Positions 21,001 through 31,907 of a stretch of 64,000 bases of DNA are shown here, in pieces. The stretch covers positions 8,685,001 through 8,749,000 of the forward strand of contig NC_057820.1 of the NCBI RefSeq assembly GCF_910594005.1, in the 5' to 3' direction. Source of the DNA: Cervus elaphus. Its lineage: Eukaryota; Chordata; Mammalia; Artiodactyla; Cervidae. Each line of letters opens with the position of its first letter. The first letter of the stretch is position 1. Position numbers and translations under genes: made by a program. The notes below the pieces were generated by a model, which searched no databases, was not told the DNA's origin, and was given only the letters and a program-made list of their open reading frames with translations.

Positions 21001-21967
21001 ATGCTGTTCTTACACCTCCCAGCTTAGCACTACCTAGTAGGCAGACAGTGACTCTCAGGCCCCTACCTGGGTCATACAGACATGCCTTCACCATTCGCTG
21101 GGTTTTAGAGCATTGGGCCCCTCTGGTTGATCCACCTGGGTCACTTCTGCACCCTGTGCCCCCACATTGATATGGACCCACGTGGAGTGGGAGAGGGGGC
21201 CCCCCAGGTGCAAGAACAAGGGAGATGGGAAAGCCCACAGAGCAGGTAAAACTATACCCAAAATAGGCCACCACTCACCAGACTTTCAAAGGATCTGTGA
21301 TCAAAAAGGTCAAGAACCTTAGGTTTTCGTAGGGTCAAAGGCCATATCATGGATTTCTTATGAGGTCATGTTCAACACTCTGCTGGCCTAACTGAAGAAG
21401 ATGGAACATTTCGAATGGAATTTGGATGGAACACATTTTGCTTCAGCCCCACAAGTGTGTTATGGGTACTCACTCTGCAAAATAACTGTGCTTGTGATTT
21501 CAGTTTCCTTTTAGGAGACATTATCGGGTTTGGATTTCTTTCATCTGCACAAGTCTACCGATCGAGTCTTTCCAAATGACTTGGAACAGATAAAAACAAA
21601 TAAAAGATCTTGTGCTCTGTAAAATGTAGTTTTACGCATGATGAACTTTATCATGGTCTGACCGTCTATGACTCGGCATCCCTGAAAACTCTCCCTATAA
21701 TTTCCATCAACCAGAACTCAGGAGAGTCCTGATCCAGGGAGATCTCAAATGCAGGATGCTTGCTCCCTCACTCTCAGAGCCTGGACCCCTGCTGCAGCTG
21801 CACACACGAGGGGCTCAGCACCTTTACTAAACTAGTGGTGAATCTCAGAGCTGGTGGGAGCTCTAACTTTCTCTTTTTCAGCTCTTCCAGTGGTTTTGTT
21901 AGAACCTATTTCCCTTCCAGTTTGAAATACCTACAATGCATTTTTCTGACTGATTCTTAATGGCTAC
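21001..21967. other. Unassigned sequence
   Basis: No recognised repeat or exon. The 97-aa minus frame at 20981-21274 starts within the SINE tail and has no family resemblance. Confidence 0.4.
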
Positions 21968-22465
21968 TTGTTGTTCAGTCGCTAAGCTGTGTTGGGTTCT
22001 TTGACACCCCATGGACTGCCCCACACCAGGCTCCTCTGTCCTCCACTATCTCCTGAAGTTTGCTCAAGGTCACATCCATTGAATTGGTGATGCTATCTAA
22101 TCATCTCATCCTCGGCCGTCCCCTTCCTCTCCTGCCTTCAATCTTTCCCAGCATCAGGGTCTTTTACAATGAGTCAGCTCTTCGTATCAGGTGGCCAAAG
22201 TACTGGAGCTTCAGCTTCAGCATCAGTCCTTGCGATGAATATTCAGGATTGATTTTCCTTAGGACGACTGGTTTGATCCTGCTGTCCAAGGGACTCTCAA
22301 GTCTTCTTCAGTACCATAATTTGAAAGCATCAATTCTTTGGCACTCAGCCTTCTTTATGGTCCAACTCTCACATCTGCACATGACTACTGGAAAACCATA
22401 ACTTTGACTATAAGGACTTTTGTGGGCAAAGTGATGTCTCTGCCTTTTAATACACTATCTAATGA
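21968..22465 (-). mobile_element. BovB 3' half, diverged
   Basis: 'ttgttgttcagtcgctaag' start (the older-type terminus without the 'ttcag' tandem), then 'catcagggtcttttacaatg', 'ggtttgatcctgctgtcca' and 'ggcaaagtgatgtctctgc'. It encodes only the worn C-terminal end of ORF2. Confidence 0.92.
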
Positions 22466-22846
22466 GTACGGATAGAACTATTCAAATCCAAGTTTGGTGA
22501 GACTGGAGGCCACTCTAATGTCAGAATACACCTCAACTCCACATTTTTGTGTGTATGGGGGGTGGAGTCAAGACAGTCACTCTCATTTCAAAGATACTTT
22601 CTTTAAACCCTATATATAGTGCACTAGGTGGTAAAAGTGCTACACTGGCCACTCATACAGTTAGGATTTTTTTTTTTTTAAATCAAAGAATGTAGTTTTT
22701 CAGGATGTGAGCTCTATCAGTGTGAGGCCAAGATGGCAAGGGACAAGGAACAAGGAGGAAATACCAAGAGCAAAGGAGTAGCAGTTTTTGCTTTGCCAGA
22801 TTCACATAAACATTACACATACTTTTCTTCACTTAATTGTCTTCAC
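22466..22846. other. Unassigned sequence
   Basis: A G-run near 22556 and a T-run at 22668-22679. Nothing recognised. Confidence 0.4.
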
Positions 22847-24138
22847 AGTTCAGTTCAATTCAGTCACTCAGTCGTGTCCAACTCTTTGCGACCACATGAA
22901 TCACAGCACACCAGGCCTCCCTGTCCATCACCAACTCCCGGAGTTTACTCAAATTCATGCCCATCGAGTCGGTGATGCCATCCAGCCATCTCATCCTCTG
23001 TCGTCCCCTTCTCCTCCTGCCCCCCAATCCCTCCCAGCATCAGGGTCTTTTCCAATGAGTCAGCTCTTCGCATGAAGTGGCCAAAGTACTGGAGTTTCAG
23101 CTTCGGCATCAGCCCTTCCAATGAACACCCAGGACTGATCTTTAGGATGGACTGGTTGGATCTCCTTGCAGTCCAAGGGACTTTCAAGAGTCTTCTCCAA
23201 CACCACAGTTCAAAAGCATCAATTTTTCAGTGCTCAGCTTCCTTCACAGTCCAACTCTCACATCCATACATGACCACTGGAAAAACCATAGCCTTGACCA
23301 GACGGATCTTTGTTGGCAAAGTAATGTCTCTGCTTTTTAATATGCTATCCAGGTTGGTCATAACTTTTCTTCCAAGGAGTAAGCGTCTTTTAATTTAATG
23401 GCTGCAGTCACCATCTGCAGTGATTTTGGAGCCCCCAAAAATAAAGTCTGACACTGTTTCCACTGTCTCCTCATCTATTTCCCATGAGGTGATGGGACCA
23501 GATGCCATGATCTTAGTTTTCTGAATGTTAAGCTTTAAGCCAACTTTTTCACTCTCCTCTTTCACTTTCATCAAGAGGCTTTTTAGTTCCTCTTCACTTT
23601 CTGCCATAAGGGTGGTGTCATCTGCATGTCTGAGGCAATCTTGATTCCAGCTTGGGCTTCTTCCAGCCCAGCATTTCTCATGATGTACTCTGCATATAAG
23701 TTAAATAAGCAGGGTGACAATATACAGACTTGACATACTCCTTTTCCTATTTGGAACCAGTCTGTTGTTCCATGTCCAGTTCTAACTGTTGCTTCCTGAC
23801 CTGCATACAGGTTTCTCAAGAGACAGGTCAGGTGGTCTGGTATTCCCATCTCTTTTAGAATTTTCCACAGTTTATTGTGATCCACACAGTCGAAGGCTTT
23901 CTCGTAGTCAATAAAGCAGAAATAGATGTTTTTCTGGAACTCTCTTGCCTTTTCGATGATCCAGCGGATGTCAGCAATTTGATCTCTGGTTCCTCTGCCT
24001 TTTCTAAAACCAGCTTGAACATCTGGAAGTTCTCGGTTCACGTATTGCTGAAGCCTGGCTTGGAGAATTTTGAGCATTACTTTACTAGCGTGTGAGATGA
24101 GTGCAATTGTGCGGTAGTTTGAGCTTTGTCTGTTGCTC
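22847..24138 (-). mobile_element. BovB (RTE) LINE, 1.3 kb, 5'-truncated
   Basis: The longest BovB in the window. It is collinear from the 3' terminus ('agttcagttcaattcagtc') through the C-terminal region to the RT fingers, stopping at 'gtgcggtagtttgagctttg'. An L2 relic starts at once on the right. Low divergence and long open segments mark it as one of the younger BovB copies here. Confidence 0.97.
22945..24138 (-). pseudogene. BovB ORF2 reverse transcriptase remnant
   Basis: RTE-clade non-LTR reverse transcriptase, which in active BovB performs target-primed reverse transcription. The minus-strand frame 24138-23583 holds fingers and palm: 'QAGFRKGRGTRDQI', motif A 'FIDYEKAFD' with its Asp, then motif B as 'GVCQVCILSP' where RTE copies usually show RQG. 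Between 23635 and 23636, 19 bases present in the copy at 58.8 kb are missing; this shifts frame just before the YXDD site. That site (23617-23628) reads His-Ala-Asp-Asp in its own frame instead of Tyr-Ala-Asp-Asp. Thumb and C-terminal segments continue in other frames (23607-23395 and 23187-22945). The endonuclease domain is absent through 5' truncation. It cannot encode an active enzyme. Confidence 0.93.
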
Positions 24139-24815
24139 ACTTACTTATTCAACAAATATTTCTTGAATATCCACCATATGACACAACTTTTATAAGTAGC
24201 TGTGTCTTATCCATGAGCAGAACAAAATGAACGCATCCTCCTCTGTGCTCTCATGCTAGCGTGTGTTGGCACAGAGGGAGAAGACACAACATGCATATGA
24301 AATAAATAACTTATAAAGTTGTGTTTAAGATGATACTGCAGGAGAAGAAAAAGGTGGAGCAGGTTAAAGTGATTCAGACCTCCTCCAGGTGATATGGGGG
24401 GTGAGTGAGTTATTATTTTAAATATATTCATCAGGGTAGGACTTATCGAGAAGATGACAGATGAGCAAAGACTTTAAAAAGGTGAAGGAGGTGATGACTG
24501 GAGTATCTGAGGGAACAGCATTCTAGGTGGAGGGAACAGCCAGTGCAAACGCCCTGACACAGATGAGTGTCTAGGATCTTCAAGCAACATCAAAGAGGGT
24601 AATGTAGTTGGAGAGAAGTAACAATGGGAAGAGCCAAAGATAAAGTCAGAGAAATAACAGAATGCAGTGCAGACTGTGGGTGGGGTGGGGTGTGTGGTTC
24701 ATGCAGAAATTTTGAGGTCACTGAAAGGTCTTTGACTTTTACTTTGAATGGAAAGAAGAGCCATCAGAAGATTGTGAATGAAAGAGTGATGTGATCTGAC
24801 CCATGCTATTTTTGG
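24139..24815 (-). repeat. L2 LINE, antisense
   Basis: 'ttattcaacaaatatttcttg' start, 'agcattctaggtggaggga' near 24519, 'cagtgcaaacgccctgaca' near 24541 and 'aaaggtctttgacttttact' near 24723 follow the reversed L2 3' UTR and C-terminal region. Confidence 0.75.
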
Positions 24816-24965
24816 AGGCAAATTTACGTACAATAAAATGCATAGATCTGAAGAGTATCATCTGATAAGCTTTGAAAACTGTGAAATCCATGAAACTATC
24901 ACCCAAGTCAAGATAAAGAATATTTTTCTCACTCTTGAAATTTCCATCATCACTCTTATTATTTA
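24816..24965 (-). repeat. L1 3' UTR fragment, antisense
   Basis: 'aaatttacgtacaataaaat' near 24820, 'atctgataagctttgaaaac' near 24859 and 'atcacccaagtcaagataaa' near 24898 resemble a reversed old L1 3' UTR. Confidence 0.6.
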
Positions 24966-25034
24966 TTATGTTTATTATTTCTTCTTCCTTATTTTATATG
25001 GGTTTCATTCTTTTTTGAGTTTCTAGAGGTGGTA

Positions 25035-25268
25035 GTTTAGATCAGGAGTTGGCAAACATTTTGTGTCAAGTGCTAGATGGTAAATACTTAGGTTTTGGAG
25101 AACATATACTCTGTTGCAATTACTCACCACTACCACTGTAGCACAAAGCAGTCATAAGCCATTTTTAACCAAATAAGCATGGCTGCCTTCCAATAAAACC
25201 ATTAACAAAAATAGACAGCAAACCGGACTTGGCTTGGAGGCTGCAGTTTGCTGAGCCCTGGATTAGAT
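25035..25268. repeat. hAT-type non-autonomous DNA transposon with 8-bp TSD
   Basis: The element spans 25043-25260. Inverted ends are 'caggagttggcaaac' and 'gtttgctgagccctg'. Flanks 'gtttagat' (25035-25042) and 'gattagat' (25261-25268) match at 7 of 8. The interior 'ctctgttgcaattactcacc' fits a MER33-like Charlie relative; the name is from memory. Confidence 0.85.
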
Positions 25269-25365
25269 CATTGATTTTGAATTCTTCTGTTTTCTTCTTG
25301 TTATTGTATTTTTTCAGTACTAAAATTTCCATTTGATTCTTATTTCTTTGCTGAGACTAGTTTTT

Positions 25366-25705
25366 CATTTGTTTTAAAAGTGAAAGTGAAAGTTGCTCAG
25401 TCGTGTCCGACTCTTTGCAACCCCATGGACTATGCAGTCCATGCAATACTCCAGGCCAGAATACTGGAGTGGGTCACCTTTCCCTTCTCCAGGGGATCTT
25501 CCCAACCCAGGGATTGAACCCAGGTTTCTCGCATTGCAGGCGGATTCTTTACTAGCTGAGCCACAAGAGAAGTGCAAGAATACTGGAGTGGGTAGCCTAT
25601 CCCTTCTCCAGGGGACCTTTCTGACCCAGGAGTTGAAACAGGGTCTCTTGCATTGCAGGCGGATTCTTTACCAACTGAGCTATCTGGGAAGCCCATTTGT
25701 TGTAA
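25366..25705 (-). mobile_element. Dimeric Bov-tA SINE with 12-bp TSD
   Basis: The element spans 25378-25693 (316 bp). A full unit to 25575 is joined at 'agtgc/aagaatactgg' to a body-truncated unit (25576-25693). 'catttgttttaa' (25366-25377) and 'catttgttgtaa' (25694-25705) enclose the pair, 11 of 12 matching. Junction, unit order and length equal those of the copy at 11.6 kb. Confidence 0.95.
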
Positions 25706-25739
25706 GGCTATTTGTAATGGTTCACTGAAGCCTTCTTGC

Positions 25740-25955
25740 TGCTGAGTCACTCAGTAGTATCTGACTCTTTGTGACCCCATGGACTGGAGTCCACCAGGCT
25801 CCTCTGTCCATGGAATTTTCCAGGCAAGAATACAGGAGCAGGTTGCCATTTCCTACTCTGGGGGATCTTCCCTACCTGAGGGTCAAACCCACATCTCTTG
25901 AGCATCTCCTGCACTGCAGGCGGATTCCAGCTACTACCACCGCCTGGAAAGCCCA
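25740..25955 (-). mobile_element. Bov-tA SINE, longer-head type
   Basis: 'gctgagtcactcagtagta' to 'ccgcctggaaagccc'. 'ttcttgc' occurs on both sides (25733-25739, 25956-25962) and may be a short TSD. Confidence 0.92.
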
Positions 25956-26660
25956 TTCTTGCAATGGCTGCCTTAAAATCTTGGGCACAGAATCCTATCA
26001 TCTGTGTCATCTGGTGTGGAATCTGTCGACTGTCCTTCTCACTTAAGTTGAGATTTTCCTGGTTCTTGAGGGAAAGGGTGGTTGTTCTGATGGAAACCCG
26101 GAGAACTTGGGAGTTAAGTTACGAGCACCTGGATCTTCTTTCAATATTCTGTTGTCATCAGCCTCCACTGAAGCCACTCCGGTGGGACAGGAGGGGCTCT
26201 TCCTCTGGGTCTCAGGTGGGTGTGGAAGTCCGAATCTTCCACTCGGCCTCTGCTGATACCATCCTGGCTGAGACAGGCAGGGTGCTTAACATTTCCTGCT
26301 CATCACGGAGCCTCTGCTGACACTGCGGAGTGGCTGTGTTATCGCTGGACAGTGGTGAAGGCTTGGCTCTCTATGAGGTCTCGTCTGATTCCCAGCAGCA
26401 GGGCTGGAGAGGGGCACCTCTTTCCTGCCAGGTACGGGTGGGATTTTGGGCTCCTGTAGCTCATTCCTGCCCAGCAGACATCAATGTCCCTCTTCTCTAA
26501 GCTGCCTTCTCTGATACCACCCTGGTGGAGGAGGTGGGTGTCTTGTGACTGAGCGGTGAGGGTGGAAATCTAGGCTCCCCTCCTGGACTTCGTGGTGGTG
26601 GTTCGAGTGGAGAACTGGTTTGTCTGTCTAGAAGAGCGCAGTCAGCATCTGGAAGCTTCC

Positions 26661-27867
26661 TGTCTTGTTAGGTTGCACTTTACTTGGTCCTTTGGTTAGG
26701 TTTTTTTTTTTTTTTCCCCTGCACCTCTTGGGATGTGGAGTTCCTGGCTTCTCTGCACCCAGTCTAGAATGACGGAAAACCCAGGGACCCTACTGGGATG
26801 TTGTCCTTGAGGACCTGAGGTCTCTAGTCAGTCCACCTTCTTCTCTGCATCCCGATACTCCTAACGATCTGCTCACAGTTGAATTTCAGTGCTCTTAGCT
26901 CACCTAATTGCTTCCCATGTGGCCAGCTTAGCTGGATATCTTCAGCTGTCCTCAAGTCCCTTTAAAAGAGACACTGTCCTGCCCTTTTTAATAACTGGTA
27001 GATCTCTAGGCTTCCTTCTGTGTTTCTCCTCTGGGTCTTTATTTAGGCAACGTTGTCTGGATTTCCTCACCAGAGAACACCTCCCCTTTCAAAAGCCTGC
27101 TCAGCAGAGCCCTCAGGGATGCTCCAATGTAGAGTGAATCTCTGACTTCCCTGATCCTCGGGAGTACTTTGTAAATAAATATCCCCATTCTAGAATCTCC
27201 ACCATGTGCTGGGTGCAGTGCCAGGTGCCAGGACTCACAGGCGAATAAGATTCAGTCTTCTTTCTCTAGGGATTTGCAGTCCTGGTCTTCTTACCACACT
27301 TTAGCGGAGCTTCTGGTTTCCATGGCTGCCTCCTGCCAGACCTAATGAAGACAGATCTATGTCTTCTACTGTTTCTGTTCTGCAAGTATCTAGTATCAGA
27401 CATGGCACATAATAGGGACTTAAATGCATGAAAAAAAAATCTAGTTATGCTAAGAATAGAACCTTCACTCTCGGGGCTTATTACCATCAACAGTCGGTTT
27501 GGGATTCCATGAATACCTAGCCGAGGACGCACCATCCTGGATGTGATGAAATGCAAGCCACAGTGTTTGTGCTCTCAGGAGTCAAAGTAGTTCTATGTTC
27601 TAGAACCGTCCTGAGAATCATACATTGTAGGAACAATATACCAGAGATTAGTTAATTAATCCAATATTTCTAGAAGTGTGCTTATGTTGGACTGATGAAA
27701 TGTAAGATGACTTTTACTGGTAGACAGATGAATTTTTTAAACAGTTATTTATTTTGACTATACATTAGGAAAATATACATAGAACACCCAAGATACGGTT
27801 GCTTGACAAGTGAGTGAGTATAAAGGCAAACATGAGGCAATCATGTTTTAAATAATAGAACAGGGGC
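26661..27867. other. Unassigned 1.2-kb stretch
   Basis: A T-run lies at about 26701-26716. 27175-27250 could be a worn L2 tail ('caccatgtgctgggtgcagt'). No exon recognised. Confidence 0.4.
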
Positions 27868-27990
27868 TCTTTTTCCTGGCTGCCCAGTTGTGAAGACTCT
27901 GAACTTCCATCGCAGGGGGCATGGATTTGATCCCTGTTTGGGGAACTAAGATCCTGCATATCACACAGCATGGCTAAAAAAATAAAGTTA
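27868..27990 (+). mobile_element. CHR-type SINE
   Basis: 'ggctgcccagttgtgaagac' head, B-box region 'ggatttgatccctgt', then 'gggaactaagatcctgcat' and 'cagcatggctaaaaaaata'. Confidence 0.87.
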
Positions 27991-28002
27991 TGTTCAAAAT
28001 GA

Positions 28003-28027
28003 CAAAATAAATAAATAAATAAATAAA
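28003..28027. repeat. (AAAT)n run
   Basis: About six AAAT units, probably grown from the A-rich tail of the preceding SINE. Confidence 0.9.
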
Positions 28028-28089
28028 GGAATAGAAGAGCTAAAATGAAGCCATGGTAAAGATCATGAAGGTAGGACGTGAATGAGGAC

Positions 28090-28200
28090 AGTTTGCTTAT
28101 TTCACAGATGATTGAACCAAGGCAAGGAGGAGTTTTTCTCAAGTTCACACAGCTTGAGGGTGGCTGAGCAGGAATGAAGTCTCTGACCACCTTGGACTCC
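28090..28200 (-). repeat. MIR fragment
   Basis: 'tcacagatgattgaaccaag' near 28103 and 'agttcacacagcttgagggt' near 28141 match the reversed MIR core. Confidence 0.55.
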
Positions 28201-28939
28201 TGCTGGGGAAATTTCTGGGTCGCATCTCCAGCTCCGTGAGGTTGTAGAGAAGGACAGGCTGGAGGCAGGAATTTGGGTGTGGGCACCAGGTGGCCTGTTT
28301 GGAGCCGGAGAAGAGTGTGGGAAAGAAGGAGGAAACCAAAGGGAACAGAGAGGCCCAGGGCGTGATAATAAGCCTTCAGTTAGGTCTGGGCTGCAGACGG
28401 CTGGGCGGCGGTGGGTGGCCGCGCCCTGGTTACCCTCCGCGGGGGGCTGGAGCGGGGTGGGGGGTGGGGGAAGCATCACTCAAGACAGACAGCCGCCCTT
28501 AGCTGCGGACTGATGCAAGTGGACCCTGCTACCAGCAAAGGGTCAAGGAAGAGATTTTTTTCGCTCATATCCGGACAGTGTCTCTTTTTAAAATTTTGTT
28601 CCAGCGTGCAGCACTCTTTGGTGACTTCGAGGTGGAGGTCTGTTCTCATCTCACTGGGGGCGGGGTGGGGGGGGGGGGTGGCGACTTCTCTTTGGGGATT
28701 GGATTGAAAGGGATAGAAGAAAAGAATCCGATTAGCCTTCTGCTCCCACCTCACTCTTGGGGAAGACTGCAGCAGAGAACAAGCCTGCCCCCCCCAGAAT
28801 CAGTTAAGAGAAACCTGACCTTGTCTGCAGAGGTGTGAGCTGTCTGAGCCGGTTGACTGGCTCTTCTGGGAGTGAAGGTTGTTTGGGCTTTCTTGATTTC
28901 TGCGGAAGGATATCTTCTTGAGCAAGATTATTATTTTTT
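28201..28939. other. GC-rich patch with CpG cluster and G-runs
   Basis: 28388-28456 holds 8 CpG pairs in about 70 bases, unusual for this window. G-runs occur at 28455-28471 and 28658-28680. Overlapping frames on both strands reflect composition. No repeat recognised, so this is one of the better places to look for unique functional DNA. Confidence 0.45.
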
Positions 28940-29113
28940 TTTAAAGTATTTATTTATTTGGCTGTGCCGGGTCTAGTTGTAGCCACGCGTGATCTTCAGT
29001 TGAAACCTGCAAACTCTTACTTGTGGCCTGTGGGCTCTAGTTTCCCTGACCAGGGATTGGGAACCATGCTTTGAGAGCATGGAGTCTTAGCCACTGGACC
29101 ACCTGGGAAGTTG
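28940..29113 (-). mobile_element. CHR-type SINE, longer form
   Basis: 'tatttatttggctgtgccgg' to 'ggaccacctgggaagttgc'. Flanks 'cttgagcaagat' (28918 on) and 'cttgaacagat' (29114 on) resemble a decayed TSD. Confidence 0.87.
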
Positions 29114-29217
29114 CTTGAACAGATGGATCTTTTAAGCCAGGATTTCATGCAGAAAAGCCTACCCACCAGGCTCTCCTTAAAGAACACTTTTTTTTTTCCA
29201 TTTGTTCAACGGATAGA

Positions 29218-29790
29218 GGTGGAGCATCAACCACGTATCAGATGCTATCTTGGGCACTGGGGTGTGATAGAAAATCAGGCAGCATCCTCACCCTCTTTCA
29301 TTCTAGAGGGAAGACACCAATATCCCAGTAAAGGCAGGAGGAAATTGCATATAGATCGTGACTGGTGCTGTGGAGGAAAGACACCAAGGAGGACCCGGAG
29401 AATGACTGGAGATGCCTGGTTTGGAGGGGTGGGCAGGGCAGAGCCGTGGGAAGAAGGGTCTGTAGGCTGAGACCCAAAATGTAGGAAGTCAACCACCGCA
29501 CGTGAGAAGCAGCGTGTGGAGTCATCTGCATGGAGTGCCCAAGGGCAAAGGCTTGTCGGTAGGAGAGAGTGGCACCTTCTCGAAGGCCTGTGTGTCTGGA
29601 ATGTCATGGTGTGGAGCAGGAAGCGGGGCCTGGGGTGTAGGGTGAAGCTGAATGGTGGTGGTCTCTGCAGACTCTAGTGAGGAAGTTGCACTTTCTTGGA
29701 AGAGCAGTGGGAAGCCACTGAAACACTCAGCGCTGGTGGCCAGCAAGGGTTCACAGATGAGGGGAAGATGGAGACAGCCTGGCTCCCGGG
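29218..29790 (-). repeat. L2 LINE, antisense
   Basis: 'cttgggcactggggtgtgat' near 29249, 'ggcagcatcctcaccctctt' near 29278 and 'ttcttggaagagcagtggga' near 29692 follow the reversed L2 3' region, with large gaps. Confidence 0.5.
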
Positions 29791-30237
29791 GGACTCAAGC
29801 CCAAGCATCAGAGAGATGTGTGGAGGCTGTGTTAGCCTGTCCTCTCTGTCCTCCTGGATTGTGAGTGGTATTTCCATCGTTGACAGTGGGACACTTTAAG
29901 TAACAGCCTAAGAGACCTCATTGTATACACTGAAGCTGGTTCGAGACATAAAGCATTGTTTACAATAAGTCCAATGAGAAATTTCCTTCACAGTCCAGCA
30001 CTAGGAAAAAGTCTTCCATCTTCTGAAGAGCAAAATGTATCTCTTCCTCCTCTCTGACAGAAGGAATTACAGACCCGCCTCTGGTTGCTTTTCCCCTTTG
30101 GTTGCCAGGACACTTGGAATAAAATATCTATGGCCCTCAAAGACCTGGGATGTAGCCCTAATGACTTAAATATTGTGATTCCACTTCCTGTCGTGGTCTT
30201 GACATCCAGGCAATCTTCTTTTCCCCCCACATCCTTT
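29791..30237. other. Unassigned sequence
   Basis: Nothing recognised. Frames are short and unlike known proteins. Confidence 0.4.
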
Positions 30238-30484
30238 CTGTATTGAAGCAGTGTGGGTATCAAGTCGCTTCAGTCATGACCGATTCTTTTGACCCCATGG
30301 ACTGTAGCCCACCAGGCTCCTCTGTCCATGGGATTCTCCAGACAAGAACACTGGAGTGGGTTGCCATTTCCTACTCCAAGGGATCTTCCTGATCCAGGGA
30401 TTGAACCCACGTCTCTTATGTCTCCTGCACTGGTAGGCAAGTTCTTTACCACTAGCGCCACCTGGGAAGCCTGTATTGAAGCAG
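30238..30484 (-). mobile_element. Bov-tA SINE with perfect 14-bp TSD
   Basis: The element spans 30252-30470. 'ctgtattgaagcag' is at 30238-30251 and 30471-30484. Longer-head type, from 'caagtcgcttcagtcatg' to 'cgccacctgggaag'. Confidence 0.97.
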
Positions 30485-30803
30485 GCATAATTTAAAAATA
30501 AAGGACCCTCTTCCCTCAGTGGTCCTCTGAATCACTATGCCACCCTGTTGCCGCCCAGGCCAGTATCTCTCCCATTTTCTGGCACCCAGATCTTTATCCT
30601 TTGAGGCTCAGGGAGGTGCCATGTCCTCCAAGAGCTCTCCCAGATTGCCACCCTTCTCCAGCTTTCTCCAGCTCTTTGGTGAGTTCCACTCTGCTTAGTC
30701 TCAAACCCAGACTCACATTTTTCCTTTGTGTTAGTCTTCTCTTTCTAATGAGATTATATTTTAAAATTCAGGGACCAGCATTTGATGAAACTACCACTGG
30801 TAA
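30485..30803. other. Possible worn L2, not firm
   Basis: 'ccaagagctctcccagattg' near 30627 recalls the L2 'aggaagccttccctga' block, but the match is too weak to call. Confidence 0.3.
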
Positions 30804-31024
30804 GGGGCTTCCCAGGGGGCATGAATGGTAAAGAACCCACCTGCCAATGCGGGGGATACAGGAGACACGGGTTTGATCCCTGGGTCGGGAAGACCCCCTG
30901 GAGGAGGGCATGGCAACCCACTCCAGTATTCTTCCCTAGAGAATCCCACGGAGAGGAGCCTGGTGGGCTACGGTCCATGGGGTCGCAAAGAGTCAGACAG
31001 GACTGAAGGGACTTAGCATGCATG
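30804..31024 (+). mobile_element. Bov-tA SINE, longer-head type
   Basis: 'ggggcttcccagggggcat' head, B-box region 'gggtttgatccctgg', body to 'agggacttagcatgcatg'. Confidence 0.94.
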
Positions 31025-31034
31025 TACATCATTG

Positions 31035-31165
31035 ATAACATGCCTACTGGGTGCAAGGTCTGAATGAAAATTCACTTCCTAATGCTCACAACTACCCTGT
31101 GAGGAAGCATGTTTGCCTCTTGTTTACAGACAAGAAAACCAAGGGGGATAGAAGTTGCCTGTAAA
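31035..31165 (-). repeat. MIR fragment
   Basis: 'taatgctcacaactaccctg' near 31079, 'tgaggaagcatgtttgcctc' and 'acagacaagaaaaccaaggg' follow the reversed MIR core. Confidence 0.65.
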
Positions 31166-31725
31166 TGTGACAAGAGAGAAAGTAGGTAGACCCAGGAAAC
31201 ACACCCTCACTGGCTCCAAAGCTTGTTTTCTTGGGGCCACACCATTCTTTACCTTTTCTGAGCTCATTGTGGGGCCCAACAAGAGCTATCTCTCACATAG
31301 CTGTAGGGCCACCTCCCACCTGCTCTCTGCTGCTAGAAAAATCTCCCGACAGTAGGTTTTCATTTGGAGCCAGAAACCAGATTTTAGTGCAAACAACTCT
31401 CCCCAAATCTGCCTCAGCACTTTGCCATGGAGCTATCAGGCATGTCATGGGGGCTGGGTTTCATGTCAGATGCTGGGAAGGATACAGAGGTCACTGAGCC
31501 ATGGTCTCTGTCCCCAGTGGGCCCACAGTCAAGGGCTCAGCGCAGATTCCTTTCTGAGCATCTGTTTTGAGTAGAGGGCAGTGGGAAGGGTACTGCCCTT
31601 GTTAAAGTGGCAGAGAGACAGCAGGTGGGGGAGAGTGCTGTTCAAGGCCACGTTGTTCTTGGTTTACTCATGGAGAGAGAGCCAGAGGGGATAGAAAACA
31701 AGTGGCTATGAAAGCGCTTGAAAGG
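31166..31725. other. Unassigned sequence
   Basis: No repeat or exon recognised. Confidence 0.4.
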
Positions 31726-31907
31726 GTTTGTGCATCAGTTCAGTTCAGTCGCTCAGTCACGTCCAACTCTTTGAGACCCCACGGATGGCAGCACGCCAGG
31801 CTTCCCTGTCCATCACCAACTCTGATAAAACGTGGTCCACTGGAGAAGGGAATGGCAAACCACATCGGTATTCTTGCCGTGAGAACCCCGTGAACAGTTT
31901 GTACATC
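31726..31907. mobile_element. BovB insertion with inverted 5' part (twin-priming structure)
   Basis: The insert spans 31737-31896. The first 86 bases are the BovB 3' end on the minus strand ('agttcagttcagtcgctca' to 'catcaccaact'). The next 74 are upstream BovB text on the plus strand ('gataaaacgtggtccactgg', 'aatggcaaaccac', 'gagaaccccgtgaacag'). Flanks 'gtttgtgcatc' (31726-31736) and 'gtttgtacatc' (31897-31907) match at 10 of 11, so both halves arrived in one event. Confidence 0.85.

Larger units (their letters stand above)
25270..26660. repeat. Ancient L1M-type region, interrupted
   Basis: Blocks 'ttatttctttgctgagacta' (25339), 'tgtgtcatctggtgtggaatc' region (26004), 'gttgagattttcctggttct' (26047), then a GC-richer stretch repeating 'cctctgctgataccatcc'-like units at 26249, 26309 and 26504. 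It resembles an internally repetitive old L1 3' UTR. Two Bov-tA insertions split it. Orientation is uncertain. Confidence 0.5.
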
